From NCBI GenBank assembly GCA_018257865.1, contig JAEUBA010000073.1, positions 101,543 to 165,542 of the forward strand: a DNA stretch of 64,000 bases. Direction: 5' to 3'. A program made the translations under genes and the position numbers. The notes under the pieces are model-generated. The model was not told the origin of the DNA and did no database searches. It saw only the letters and a list, made by a program, of their open reading frames with translations. Below are positions 1-12,032 of this stretch, piece after piece (the stretch's first letter is position 1; each line of letters opens with the position of its first letter). Origin of the DNA: Stereocaulon alpinum (Eukaryota > Ascomycota > Lecanoromycetes > Lecanorales > Stereocaulaceae).

Positions 1-2076
1 AGAAAAGGAGTGGGCTGAGTTAGAGATCCCACCAATCATCGAGACACCATCTTACGGAAACACAACTGCCAAGTTCTTGGTGGAGAAGATGAAGATCAAC
101 TCGCCAAAGGATGCCAAACAGCTGGCGGAAGCCAAAGACCTTGCCTACAAAGAAGGCTATTACAAGGGTACGATGCTGATTGGTGACTTCAAGGGTCAGC
201 CTGTCGAAGTAGCAAAACCTAAAGTCAGAGAAGCGTTGATCAAGAGCGGCGAAGCATTCGAATATGCTGAACCCAATGGACATGTAGTCAGCCGCAGTGG
301 GGATGAATGCGTGACTGCATATCTTGGTCAATGGTTCTTGAATTATGGCGAAAATGACCCTGAATGGCGAGATACAGTTCTTGACCATGTGAAGAATGAT
401 TTGGAGACCTACTCATCAGAGACGCAAAATGGGTTTGAGAAGAATCTAGAGTGGCTCAATCGATGGGCTTGCGCTCGAACGTATGGACTTGGCTCAAAGC
501 TTCCATGGGATCAGAAATTTCTTGTGGAAAGTCTTAGTGACAGCACGATCTATATGGCATACTACACGATCTCGTACCTACTACACAGCGACATCTTCGG
601 GACCAAGCGTGGGGTCCTCGACATCAAACCAGAACAGATGATTGACGAAGTGTGGGACTACGTCTTCTGTCGACGAGAGCTCAGTAACGAGCTTATCAAA
701 TCCTGCGGCATCAGCAAAGTAGACTTGGAGACCATGAGACGAGAATTCGAATACTGGTACCCATTAGATATGAATTCTTCTGGCAAGGACCTTATCCCTA
801 ATCATCTGACCTTCTTCCTCTACGTCCACCTTGCGTTGTTTCCCAAGGAGTACTGGCCGCGAAGCGTGCGAGCCAACGGACATCTTCTCCTCAACGGCGA
901 CAAGATGAGCAAAAGCACCGGCAATTTCCTAACTCTGAGCGATGCTGTGAACAAGTTTGGAGCAGATGCTTGCCGAATATCACTAGCAGACGCCGGTGAT
1001 GGAGTCGAAGATGCCAATTTCGAAGAAGCTGTCGCCAATCAAATCATTCTTCGGATGTATACCCTCAAGGAATGGTGTGAAGAGGTGATCAAAGACGAGA
1101 AGATGCGTACAGGTCCAGCCGATGAGCTCTGGGATGAGCTTTTTGACAATGAGTTGAAATCCCTGGTCCACGAAGCCAGACAACATTACGAGGCGTAAGT
1201 GTTCACTAGCCCGTGTACCGCCACTTTCCACAATTAAATTAACAATCATGTAGCCTTGAATACAAAGTCGCCCTGAAATCCGCCCTCTACGACTTCACAT
1301 CCTCCCGCGACTTCTACCGTGAGGCCACCATAGCCGCCGGTGTTCCCATGCACCGCTCCCTTATCGAACGCTACATAACCCTCCAAGCCCTAATCCTCTC
1401 TCCCATCGCCCCGCACTGGGCTGACTACATTTGGCAAGAAGTCCTTCACAATAAGGACACCATACAAAACGCGCTCTGGCCATCTGTTCCAGCCGCCGAT
1501 CCTTCACTCACAGCTGCACGAGAATATGTACGAGCGACAAGCTCGGCAATAACATCTGCGGAAGCCGCGCAGCTGAAACGAAAAGCGAGAGGGAAGGAAA
1601 CCACTTTCGATCCTAAGAAGCCAAAGCAGTTGACGATCTTCTATGCGGCGTCATACCCTGCATGGCAATCCACCTACATTGACATCGTTCGCGACTCATT
1701 CGACGCCCTCAATATACATATTGACGAGAAACAGCTCAACACAAAGGTCCAAGCGCAAGGGAAACAGGAAATGAAACGCGCGATGCCGTTTGTGCAGGGC
1801 TTGAAGAAGAGACTAATGGCAGGTGAGAAGGGAGATGTGGTCTTTGAACGGAAACTTCCATTCATCGAAGGCGATGTACTTACTAAGATGGTGAAAGGGT
1901 TACGGAGAACGACAGGATGCAAGATTGTCGAAGTCGTAAAGGTGGAAGGCGAGGAAAATGAGAAGGTGGGTGTCGTGATGGTAGGAGAAGACGAGGGGTC
2001 AAAGAGGCAGGAAATACCATCTGTGGCTGGACAAGCTACACCGGGAAATCCGAGTTTCCATTTCGAGAACATTTAA
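1..2076 (+). CDS. leuS/CDC60-like: Leucyl-tRNA synthetase, cytosolic, 3' part
   Basis: Class I aminoacyl-tRNA synthetase that charges tRNA-Leu in the cytosol. The gene enters the window already open (codons in frame from base 2), so the N-terminus and editing domain lie outside. About 670 C-terminal residues are visible. The KMSKS signature is intact at 902-916, followed by STGNF, with the typical anticodon-binding helices and the C-terminal extension downstream. One intron is inferred at 1195-1253 (GTAAGT donor, ATTAAC branch region, TAG acceptor). Splicing keeps the frame from GAGGC into CTTGAATAC. The stop is TAA at 2074-2076. Fungal cytosolic LeuRS is about 1,100 residues, which fits a gene of which roughly 60% is present. 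It is distinguished from mitochondrial LeuRS by this long eukaryotic/archaeal-type C-terminus. Exons: 1-1194, 1254-2076. Confidence 0.93.
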
Positions 2077-2217
2077 AAGAAGGGAATCTCGATGGGACAG
2101 ACATCTGACTACCTAACTTTGGTCATTTCAGCGTCGATACCTCCAAGACTCATGGAAACGTCTCAAAAATGATAGAAATTAGAGGTTCTCGAGCACAATA
2201 ATGTCCCTTGCCCTAAT

Positions 2218-2503
2218 TCAGGAAACAGCATCTCTCAACTTTGCCAGCTCCGGCGACTCCCACTTCATCCTGTGGTCCTGCTCATCTGAAGCTTGTCCCT
2301 CTCCAGCTGTTCTCTCAGTCTTTGATCCTTCCCTGCCAGCTTGTGGAATTCCTTCATTCCCTTGTTCCAGCTGACGACCTAGGTATATAAACGGTGTTGC
2401 GGCCGCGACGACTGGGCTCCAGGCGTAGGTATTGATCACTAAGACAAGCTTAGCAACTATGCGATAGGGCGTCGAGTTACTTACTTGACATGAAGCGAAA
2501 CAT
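2218..2503 (-). CDS. Small two-exon protein, unknown function
   Basis: Predicted protein of about 79 residues. A 19-nt first exon (2503-2485) encodes MFRFMS. A 46-bp intron (2484-2439; GTAAGT donor, TTAG acceptor) follows, and exon 2 (2438-2218) ends at a stop. The splice joins A+TG into a Met codon and keeps the frame. The first ~35 residues are moderately hydrophobic (a stretch around YAWSPVVAAATPFIYLG) and could form one membrane helix. The C-terminal half is charged and glycine-rich. It is convergent with the leucyl-tRNA synthetase gene, with about 140 bp between stop codons. I do not recognise the family. Size and composition resemble small mitochondrial inner-membrane proteins, but that is only an impression. 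Support comes from the clean intron and the open second exon. Confidence 0.5.
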
Positions 2504-4023
2504 TGTGATTCCGTTGTGCGAAGTGAAATGGCAGAAAGCGGTCTCTAAAAACCTACGAGTACTTATAACTTCTGAGTCACATGCACCTGAATTGCACGTT
2601 CCGAGTCTCTCCGAAAACGTTCCTTGATTCAATTTACTTGCACATGATAGTTCTTATCCTTTACTAAGCTTATTACAGCCATCATCGCCTGGCATATGGT
2701 ACGGAAACCCTCAGAATCATCCACAGCATGGCCCATCGCATCCAAATATTTTTGAGCATTGTCATGAAGTGAGATCTTCAACGAGGTTTTGTTGGCAGTA
2801 TACTCCGTGGTTCTGGTGAGACGAGAGCAATTTACATATGTGATCTCTGATAGCGCCCTATGTTCATAGTCCTATATAAATTTGCACGACGCTGGGACGA
2901 TATTAGCCAACGGTGTTCCATTGGATTGTATGTTAACATCCAATACTTGTTCCTCATGGCCTTCTGAACATCTTACGATTCCAATTCCTATAGAGGTCTT
3001 CTATTTCTGGCTTCTTTTCCCCCCTCCTCCTTCTCCACCCCCTAGCACCAGCTCACTAACAATTTCAAACCCAGCCCCAGAAGCCGAAGGCGGATCTCGA
3101 CCATTGAAAATCCGGTAAATAGTTTTGGCGACGGTTCCGACTCCGAGAGGTGCGTCGCCTGTGGAGTTTTTAGTTGATGGTAGGGGACTTGGGAATAAGA
3201 GGGGAGGGAGGGGAAAAAGGAGGGAGAGGGAAGGGGGAGGGTAACGCACGGTGTGAGACGTAGAGGGATTTGGGGAGGTTGGGGGTCCACATTTTGGGTG
3301 TTTGGTTGAGGTAGAGGATATTTGGAAGGGTGGTGGTGGTGGTTGTTTTGATCTTGATTGTGGTTAAGGTGCGGACTTCTTCAGCAGGTATGGGCGAGGA
3401 GTTTTTGGTAGAGATTAGCTTTGTGAGGGGTTGGAAGATGTTCTTGAGTTGCCCGTTCTCTGAGGATTTGTAGTAATTGGTCTTCAGATTTGACATGTGA
3501 AAGTAGGGAGGTAAGTGGACAAGAGTGCATGTGAAATTGTAGAAATTGCATCTCGGCTGGTGATAGATACCAACCACGCATCTTCTTGGGTACTGAGACA
3601 TTCAGCGTGCTACTGGTCCAGGTTCATCACTCCCAGGCCTGAAAATCCATAATCCAGGTAAGTACTCGTGGAACCTTGCTAACGACGTGCAAGCTAAATC
3701 GTACTATAACGAGCTATGATTGAGGATGCTGTCGCTAAGATGGAACTAGAAAATGACTAAGGGCGACGGAAAATTATTGCTCTCGTTCACATTAGAGAAG
3801 CTAAGTATGTACAAGTATAACGTGTGGGTATCATATGACGGAAGCGTAGAAAGAGATGACCTCCATTAATGTACCAATATTCATTAGCCGGTCAGGCAGT
3901 GATGAAGTTCAACGAGATATTAAATGTCGATTCGTAAGTTTCGCATGATGGAAAGGACGCGATTTGACTCGACTTTGGCACCCTGATTACTAACACGTAG
4001 CAAAACTCATAGTCTTAACAGCT
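2504..4023. other. Intergenic stretch with weak coding-like relic
   Basis: No convincing intact gene. On the minus strand, 3581-3170 contains two overlapping open frames. Residues up to LLQILRE (in the frame starting at 3581) appear to continue as NGQLKNIFQPLTK in a neighbouring frame, as if 2 nt were lost. This may be a decayed gene, but no family is recognisable. The rest (3000-3360) is dominated by C/T- and GGT-rich low-complexity sequence. Confidence 0.3.
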
Positions 4024-6762
4024 CTAGTCCTCGAGATTATTAGTAGTAGTAGACTGCTCTGGCGGGGTAATGCGCGCTCCGCCGACGATTCTCGGACCAG
4101 AAAGCCTCTTGGACTCCTTCTGCTCAGGAAAATCGGGCCTTTCTTCCGGGCTTGATCGTCCCGGATCGCATTTAGGATATTGTGCTTTATGATAGCTCAA
4201 ACCTCCTTTATTCTGATATGACTTGCCACACTTTTCGCATATAAATGGGCGAGGTTTTGGGGTTTCTGTTTCGCAATTTGGTTTGCTTGCTCTGTGGTAG
4301 TTGAGACCACCCGGGGTAGTGTAGGCTTTGCCGCACTTGTCGCAGGCGTAAGGGCAGGGTTTGTCGTCGGCGAACATGAAGGTGTTTTGATAAGGGTAGT
4401 GCTGTGGAGGATTAGTGGGTGGATAGATGTACTGCATAGGGTGTCTTACGGTGGGCTGTATAGGCGCCTCTACCGCTGTGTCTTCTTTCTTTTTGTATTG
4501 ACCACGCTGGCTTTATGAGCAACCGTCAAGTGGAGACGGACGGGAATACTTACTTTCTTGCCCAACTGGCTTCGACCTTGACCGGAAGAAGCTGCATTTG
4601 GATCTTCTACTGGCGTCGCTTGTGGAGGTGTTGAGCTCACCCTCTCTTTTTCGTGGAGTGTAGTCCGCGAGGGGGAAGCGGCCTCAGCTTCAGCTGCAGC
4701 AAGAACTTGAGCCGCAAAAACAATAGGAGAGCTTCCGATCACCGTGTTTCTAGCTAGTGTACTCGATCTGGGCGGGCCGCCATGACGCCCATTGCGACCC
4801 TCTGCTTGTCGCTTGGCCCATGCTTTCCTCATAGCTGCACTCCTTTTCTCGTGAGAGTCTTGGAGTGGGTCCTTTTCCTCCTTGCTTTGGATGGTTTCTA
4901 TTCCCGGAGTAGAAGGATGGGGCTCTTCGGTCCCAGTATAGTGGTTCTGACCAGCTTGCGTCGTCGGTGTCGGTGTAGTAGAAAGCGGTTTGTCATTCTC
5001 CTGTATTGGGTCGATTGTCATCGGTAGTGGCGGGCTTCTGTGGTTAGCAGCCGGCGTTATAGGCGACATGGAGTTGTATGGCGAGACATACGCTATAGAG
5101 CTCGGTGACATGGCGGCGCTCGAAGCAGGATCGCTTACAAAAATCGGAGCGCCAGTCGGTGTGTAGAGGATGCTTGGAAAGCCAGCTTGCTCAAGAGCCG
5201 CGGATATCTCATCCAAGGGTGCATTGACGCCACATTCTCGAGCTATGACATCCCAAGGCTTGTGTTTGTTTACTTCATTCAGTGTACGATGTCTGAGCAT
5301 GTACTTTAAATTACTCTTAGATATAGCTTTCCTCGACTTCGCCGCAGGTCGGCTCTCCTGACTTGTTGCTTCGTTTGTCGATGTTGGTGTACTTGGCTTG
5401 CTATGAGTCATGACCACTGGGGCCAGGGATGGAGCTTGAGGTTCGGTAGACTTCCGCTCCTGGCATGATTCGTAAGAGGGTCTTTGGGATAGTAGTGGCG
5501 TCTCTGTAGCTGGCTGCGAGGAAGGCACTTGGACAGGAGACATAGTGGAGTGGACAGGTATTGAGCCCGGAGATTCTTGTTGAGGTGAACTGCCGGTCTG
5601 GGGAGCTACCGGCCACGAGATACGATTCTCTTGCTGCGCCATCCGTGAATGAATATTCGGTGGTATCTGCTGTGCATTGTATTGCAGTGGCCCCTGATTG
5701 ACTAACACGCCGAAGGCTTGATAGTTCGGCGTAGGGGGCTTTGCTGAACCGCTTCCATTGACTTCGATTACATTACGAGCCGTAGTCACCGCGTTGCCTG
5801 GTCCCGTCGGTGGGTTTTCTAGTGTATCCGTGGGGAGGATCTGAAAATTCAATCTTTCGAAAACGGCCCCAGCTGATGCTCCACCCTTTGGCGATGTGAC
5901 CCGTTTACTCAGTTTACTGACTGAGCAAATCTCACCATTGTCATAGGGACTTGGGCGAGTGAAGACAATTCCGGCTCCCGGAGCCTCCGTTATCTTCCAC
6001 AGAATATCTTTCCACGCTTGGGTATGGGATTCGTGCTCGGTAACATTAGGCGGCGGAGACCTCATCCGTTCTGCGAATTCGTTTTCAAGAAGATCCAGAG
6101 AATAAACGGCAGCTCCAGCACGCCTCATAGATCGCGCAACCAATTCCCACTTCTCCTTCTTGAAATTTGCTTCAACTTCAGCTACAGCAGCAACCAGATG
6201 TTTTCTCTGCTTCCGTCAGACACAGACTCAGGATATGCGGGATAAAACATACATCGATATCTGTGAGCCTTTGAACGTTAGGCCTCAGCTGCGCCTGAGG
6301 ATCGCTCTTATCTGCAGTAATTCCCGGATATAAGTTCCCATACTCTTTGCTACTTTCATCAAGCCTCCTTTGGCTGACAGCAGCATCGCTCTGTTCTCGG
6401 CCCACCCCGCGATTTATTGATGTGAAGCTGGTGCCAGGCGTGTAGTTGCGCTCAGTCTCTTCATCAACGCTGGTTGAGCGAAATGCCGAGCTGCTGCTAT
6501 CGCTAGGTCCTCCAACGCTACTAGGGAGCGATGGTCGAGTTGTAAGCTCTGCGCGTCCTTCCGCCGCTTCTCCATGGTTCGAATCTTTTCGATGCGCAGG
6601 TAGAGTACGGACATGGGATTGATCAGGCGCTTTTTCTGCTTCTTCGATATTACTTGCTTTTCGTTTCAGGTTCCGACTTGACGATGTTGCTGTCTGCTTG
6701 TCCTCTGACATGGCTTCCGGCGTCCGGTTCATGTAATCTGACAGACCAAAAATATTCCACAT
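4024..6762 (-). CDS. C2HC zinc-finger protein, putative transcription regulator
   Basis: Three exons (6762-6253, 6206-4554, 4506-4024) give about 881 residues. Intron 1 (6252-6207) has a GTATGT donor, a CTGAC branch point and a CAG acceptor. Intron 2 (4553-4507) has a GTAAGT donor and TTGAC. Both preserve phase 0. The N-terminal half is Ser/Pro-rich and probably disordered. A predicted helical segment just after intron 1 (HLVAAVAEVEANFKKEKW) is followed by a basic stretch later in exon 2 (SAAMRKAWAKRQAEGR), of a kind I associate with fungal nuclear proteins. The C-terminus carries two tandem fingers with the spacing C-x2-C-x12-H-x6-C: C776/C779/H792/C799 and C811/C814/H827/C834. The last ligand is Cys instead of the usual His, so these are C2HC variants. 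A nuclear, DNA- or RNA-binding role is inferred. The start codon is the first in-frame ATG; Met 11 and Met 18 are alternatives. Confidence 0.75.
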
Positions 6763-7317
6763 TGGGTAGTGGCATCGTTCTGAAGGCTAGAGAACTGCTT
6801 CGCGCATTAAAACGTGCCGTCCGAGGCCCAATTGGCCTTTGCTGACATTCACACGGTATAAGACATTAGATGGCAGTGAATTGGAAGTGCGATGGAATTT
6901 TCGAAGCAGCTGCATGCCAAGTCCATCCCCAAAAAGGCGGAGATAAGATATAGAGTTGCGTCTAGGGACCTATTCCGGCCTTCCAGGGACCTATTCCGGC
7001 CTTCCAGGGACCCAACCCCCATTATCCTAGCGGCGATCATGGTGATCATGGTGATCAGCCGTCCCCGAATACCAACAAGGCGGCGCCAATGAATCTTGCA
7101 CGCTCCCCCACACCAATGATCACCTGCATCGATAAGTTCGAAAGCGCGTCCATTGCGTACGGGCTCATGCGAGCCACATTCCACAACGTCTTCGTCCATA
7201 GAGCTTCAACGGCTTCATCCGAGGCGTGAGGACACGGACGTTGCCCGAAGTCGTCACCAACATAAGAGCGAGGAGAAGCCGGGGCGAAAGCTCCAGGCTC
7301 CCTTTCCAGACAAGAGA
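6763..7317. promoter_or_regulatory. Divergent intergenic region with a 21-bp direct repeat
   Basis: This 555-bp gap separates the zinc-finger gene (minus) from the phosphate transporter gene (plus), so it should hold both promoters. It contains two perfect adjacent copies of a 21-bp unit, 6965-6985 and 6986-7006, plus the first four bases of a third. I see no clear TATA box. The short open frames here are created by the repeat and are not supported as genes. Confidence 0.5.
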
Positions 7318-10124
7318 ATGAAGTTTTCCCACAGCATACAATTCAACGCTGTACCAGACTGGAGCAGTCACTACATTGCCTACAGCAACCTCAAGAAGCT
7401 GTGAGCCTCTCTTTGCTCGATCATTCTGGGCCCTACAGGCCCGAGACCTCCAACCATTAAACGGTAAAGCTGACCACCGTGCAATACTTTAGGATATATC
7501 AGCTCGAAAAATCCATCCACCAGTCATCTACCCTTGCCCAAAATGACGCAGAAGCCTCTCCCCTCATCAATACCGACGACCCAGACGCAGTGTTTCGGCG
7601 AGCACTAGATCAGGAACTTGAGAAGATATGTTCCTTCTACCAACTGAAGGAACTGGAGATCTATGGAGAAGTCGGCGATCTGATGAAAGCTGAGGAAGAC
7701 TATGAAGTAGAAGCCGACGGTATTGACGTGGACCAGCTTGACGGCCCTGGAGACAAGAAAGGGCGGCCACGGCGTGGAAGCCTATTCAGCAAAATCGGCT
7801 TTGGCGGTAGGCAACGGCGGACAAGTACCATTAGCGCTTCGACAATAGAAGAGGAGGAAGGTGACAGCGATGACGACGCGGACGAAAGGATCGGCTTGAA
7901 CATGAGCGGCATGTCCAGAGAGCGAAGGAAAACGTACGATGCCAACGCGGCACAGGCAGAGGGTGACATGCGAAGTTCCAGAGAGTTGCCAGCTTCGAGA
8001 CGGAGAGCGAGCCAAGCATACGACGATAACAGTGATCAGGCTTTCTCAACCCTGGTTGCCTCTGGTATGACACTAAAGAAGCGAACAATAAGCTTGTACG
8101 TTTCACTATGCGAATTAAAGTCGTTCATTCAGCTCAATAAGACTGGTTTTACGAAAGTGTGCAAGAAGTATGACAAGACGCTTGATCGGAACCTCAAGAG
8201 TGTTTATATTAAAGAAAAGGTTACGCCGGCCTATCCCTTCAGACCGGAGACTATGCAGCATTTAGATGAGAATATCCAGAATGTAGAGAAGGCGTACGCG
8301 GATGTTATAACAAAGGGTGATGTTCCTACAGCCAGGCGAGAGCTTCGATTACATCTTCGAGAGCACGTTGTCTGGGAGCGCAATACTGTGTGGCGAGAGA
8401 TGATCGGTATTGAAAGGAAAGCGCAAGCTGCCAACATGGGCTTGAGGAGGACACTACTCGGCGGCAACGAGAATCCAAAACTACAAGGTGACGAGACTGG
8501 CGAGATGAAGACCAAGGAGCTTGACACCCCTATCGGAAAGTATAGGTGCCCACGATGGCTTTTCAGCTTGACTTTCTTCACACTGATGGGAATCATTGCT
8601 ATGTTCGTGATATTGCTAGTCATTCCCATTATGAAGAAGCCAGAACAGCAGAATTGCCTGGCTTTACTGGTATTCGTCAGCTTGTTATGGGCAACAGAGG
8701 TATGAGCCCGTGCAACGTCAACTTATGATCCACGCTTAAGGGTTGAATAGGTCATACCCCTATTTGTGACAGCTTTGCTAGTACCGTTCCTGGCTGTCGT
8801 TTTGCGAGTGGCCCGAGAGGATCAAAAACCGCATCACCGAATGAACCCCAAGGATGCGACTAGGTATATCTTCGCAGCAATGTGGACTCCAGTCATCATG
8901 TTACTACTCGGAGGTTTTACAATTGCAGCAGCACTTTCAAAATTCCACATTGCGAAGATGATGGCCACATTCGTCCTCAGTAAAGCAGGAACGCGGCCAA
9001 GAACTGTCTTGATTACTAACATGTTCGTTGCCATGGTGTTGAGCATGTGGATAAGTAACGTTGCATCGCCAGTACTCTGCTTTTCTATCATACAAGTAGG
9101 TTTTCTGCTGCCTGAGCTTGACAAGTCTAATAATCTCCAAGCCACTCCTCCGCAATCTTCCATCCGACTCAAATTTCTCCAAGGCTCTGATCCTCGGCAT
9201 TGCCCTTGCCGCAAACATTGGTGGTGCTGCATCTCCCATCGCTTCCCCACAGAACATCATCGCCCTTCAAAACATGCGACCGCAACCCAGCTGGGGTAAA
9301 TGGTTCTTCGTCGCTCTCCCCGTCTGTATAGTCTCCATCCTGCTCATCTGGGTACTCCTTCTCGTTACCTTCCAACCAGGGAAAGGCACCACGATAGTCC
9401 CTATGCGGCCTATGAAGGACAAATTCACTGGCGTGCAGTATTTCATCAGCATAGTGACTGTCGTTACTATTGTACTCTGGTGTGTAACACATCAACTAGA
9501 GAACTTCTTTGGCGACATGGGCGTTGTGGCTATCATACCAATGGTCGCGTTCTTCGGCACAGGTATTCTTACGAAAGAAGACTTCAATAATTTCCTATGG
9601 ACTATCATCATTCTGGCCGCTGGCGGACTTTCTCTTGGCAAGGCGGTGTCTTCGTCAGGATTGTTGCACACAATCGCAGCTACCGTTACAGAGAAGATTG
9701 ACGGCATGAGCATGTACGGTGTTTTGGTGGTCTTTGCAGCACTGATACTCGTCATCGCAACATTCATCAGCCACACAGTCGCCGCTTTGATCTTCCTACC
9801 TCTAGTCCACCAAGTTGGTGCTGGTATGGCAGAGCCTCATCCGAACTTACTCGTGATGAGTTCGGCTTTGATGTGCTCTGCGGCGATGGGACTGCCTACT
9901 AGCGGCTTTCCAAACATGAGTACGTACCACTTTCCTCCTGTCCCGTGCGCGAAATATACAATACTAAAGTGTCTCTAGCGGCCATTATGATGGAAGACTC
10001 GCAGACAGGGCAACGGTATCTGCAAGTGAAGCACTTCATATCACGTGGCATACCTGCCAGCATACTCACATTCCTAGTTGTCATATCATTGGGCTATGGC
10101 CTGTTGCTTATTGCAGGACTCTAA
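7318..10124 (+). CDS. PHO87: SPX-domain low-affinity phosphate transporter (PHO87/PHO90/PHO91 family)
   Basis: Five exons (7318-7400, 7493-8699, 8751-9095, 9142-9919, 9979-10124) give 852 residues, close to yeast PHO87/90/91 (about 880-920). All four introns (92, 51, 46 and 59 bp) keep the frame. The N-terminus MKFSHSIQFNAVPDWSSHYI followed by YSNLKKLIYQLEK is a classic SPX domain, the inositol-pyrophosphate sensor. It is split by an acidic and Ser/Arg-rich linker (about residues 90-170). From about residue 400 a divalent-anion:Na+ symporter-type permease follows, with many hydrophobic segments. Conserved blocks include WATEVIPLFVTALLVP, LAANIGGAASPIASPQN and GLPTSGFPNMTAIMMED. Expected role: phosphate uptake or vacuolar phosphate export, with SPX-mediated feedback. 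Which yeast paralogue it matches cannot be decided from sequence alone, and the symbol is used in the family sense. Confidence 0.92.
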
Positions 10125-10591
10125 TGCATTCACGGGTTTCTTGATTTAGACTGTACATGATACCATTGATGCGAGCGCACATAGGCTGCAGAGCTACCAT
10201 GTATTCTGTAATGGGAGTTGCGACACAATTTGTGATTGCTGCACATTTAATGTCTTCAACTCTGATATATACGCGTATGTCTACCTTGCCTAGCCCTCTA
10301 TTCACAGCGACATCGACGTTAAGGTTTCGAAATCGCTTTCAGGCGGAAGTCAGCAATGACGTTCGAAAGCAGGACAGAAGCATACAGCCAACACAGCTAG
10401 GCAAGAAGAGTATTCCATTATCACTGGCGTCCCTAGACGCTAGTCTGTATACAACTGACAGTGGATTCGTGGCTGCCTCAATAATGTACAAATCACCGCC
10501 CTGATGGCGATTACTAGAAGGGTATCTTATATCACATGCAACTCATTCACAAAACCACCAGTCCCCAATCCCTCTCTCCCATCCCACCACC
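10125..10591. other. Intergenic, no feature seen
   Basis: Gap between the convergent phosphate transporter gene and the low-complexity protein gene. It should contain both 3' untranslated regions. A plus-strand open frame (10157-10504) lacks recognisable features and intron-exon support. Confidence 0.5.
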
Positions 10592-11371
10592 TTAACTCAA
10601 CAACCCAATAATAACCTCCCCCTTCAATTTCGCTTTCAACTCAATCTCCACATCAAGATTCAACTCGATCCGCAGCCTCAATTGCTCCCCCTTCTCTTTC
10701 CCCTTATCCCTCTCCCCCTCTTTTTCCTCCCCAACCTCCTTCCCTCTCTTCCCCGCCTTCTCACCCTTCCCCACCTCCCCACTACCATCCTTCACCGTCC
10801 CCACCGCCCCACCTTCTCCTTCTCCCACTTCATCGAGAGAATCAAGCGGTCCACCACCAGCTTTTTCCGCTTGCAAGGTTTGAGGCGGTCCCTGTTGCGC
10901 TTTCTTTTTGCGGTTTCGATTGCGATTTCGGCGACCGCCGCTGGCTTGCGTTGAGGAGGCTTCTGAGGGGGCGAGGGATTCGGTGTCTGAGGCTGAGGGT
11001 GGGGGTGGAGGTTGGGCGTTGGAGTGGTTGCGGCCGCGGCTTTGGCGGCGGGGTTTGGACTTTGATTTGGGATTGGAGGTGGAGGTGCTGGGGTTGCGGG
11101 ATTGGGGTTGTGATTGTGGTTGGGTAGAAGGTGCAGCAGATGCTTCTGTTTCGGCTTGCGATTCGCCCCCTTTCTGGGTCTCCTTTTGAGGCGTGACTTG
11201 GGGCGTGGTTTGCTGGGTGGGTTTTCTGCTTCCTAGTTTGGGCGGTGTGCGCTTTTGAGACTTGGATTGCGATTGGCGTCGAGGTTGAGGTTGAGGTTGA
11301 GGTTTGGAGGTAGGGTTGTTGGCGCCGGCTGTGGTTTGGGGGGAGGATGGGGAGGAAGGTTCTTCTGCCAT
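10592..11371 (-). CDS. Low-complexity Ser/Pro/Gln-rich protein with conserved C-terminal motif
   Basis: Single-exon gene of 259 residues. The ATG at 11371 sits in a strong context (AACAACATGGCA); the frame stays open upstream, but only from a TTG. Residues 1-200 are highly biased (PQ, SK, SQ and RNRNRKKK tracts), basic and probably disordered. After an acidic/Lys-Gly region, the last ~30 residues alternate hydrophobic and charged (LRLRIELNLDVEIELKAKL, then KGEV), ending close to the stop. I recognise this C-terminal block as a recurrent motif of uncharacterised Pezizomycotina proteins; no function is known to me. The nearby segment 12033-12522 encodes a degraded version of the same terminal block. 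Confidence 0.72.
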   Translation of the reverse strand: MAEEPSSPSSPQTTAGANNPTSKPQPQPQPRRQSQSKSQKRTPPKLGSRKPTQQTTPQVTPQKETQKGGESQAETEASAAPSTQPQSQPQSRNPSTSTSNPKSKSKPRRQSRGRNHSNAQPPPPPSASDTESLAPSEASSTQASGGRRNRNRNRKKKAQQGPPQTLQAEKAGGGPLDSLDEVGEGEGGAVGTVKDGSGEVGKGEKAGKRGKEVGEEKEGERDKGKEKGEQLRLRIELNLDVEIELKAKLKGEVIIGLLS

Positions 11372-12032
11372 GTTGTTGCGCTTTTGAGGTGGAGCGGGTG
11401 GAGCGTTCAATTAATGTTTTGGATAAATGGCTGCTACTGAGAGACTATGACGCGCCTGAGGAACTATGACGCCAAAAGTCGAAACGGCTATCCAAGTTTA
11501 TACCGTAATGGCCATCTCGAGATAGCAAGTCACCAGCCGTTTCACCTCACCCGTGATTAGCTAGTGTGACAGGGGTGACATGGTCCTTATGCACGATGAC
11601 GGAGGTTGCTCCCGCGTAAAGTTGCGTTCTATCTGCCATGCCGGAATATCAGAATGAAACTCGGTATGAGAAGGATGAATACTCGCATGGTTTAAGTTAG
11701 CTATCATACCTTACACTTGGAGACAATTAATCATACTTTTCAACGGTCAAAAACGTGGGATTCCCGTGTGGCAGATTTAGCAGTTCGAGCCGACCCAAAC
11801 GAGACTCCCTCAGTTAGGTAAGACGAGTGGGTTACAGCAGTAAGAATCAACAACATGGCTGTGGAGCTCCACTTTACTAACATGCTTCTACTGCCGCTAC
11901 TAACGCGCTTCTTGCTTGACTTCCATACCCACTAATCTCCTTGCCCTCAACCTTCCTGCGACTAAAACCATCTCTCCCCTCGCCCACCAGTATCCTCTCC
12001 CCTCAACACCCCAGATCCCCACCATAATCGCA
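11372..12032. other. Intergenic, promoter side of the 10592-11371 gene
   Basis: No gene seen. A C/T-rich segment (about 11930-12030) runs into the decayed coding relic that starts at 12033. Confidence 0.4.

Noticed and set aside
820..1249. Minus-strand open frames inside the leucyl-tRNA synthetase gene
   Set aside because: Antisense shadows of a well-supported coding exon; no motif or splice support.
10682..11189. Plus-strand hydrophobic and Arg/Gly-rich open frames across the low-complexity gene
   Set aside because: Antisense of GC-biased low-complexity coding sequence; the minus strand has the good start context and the recognisable C-terminus.
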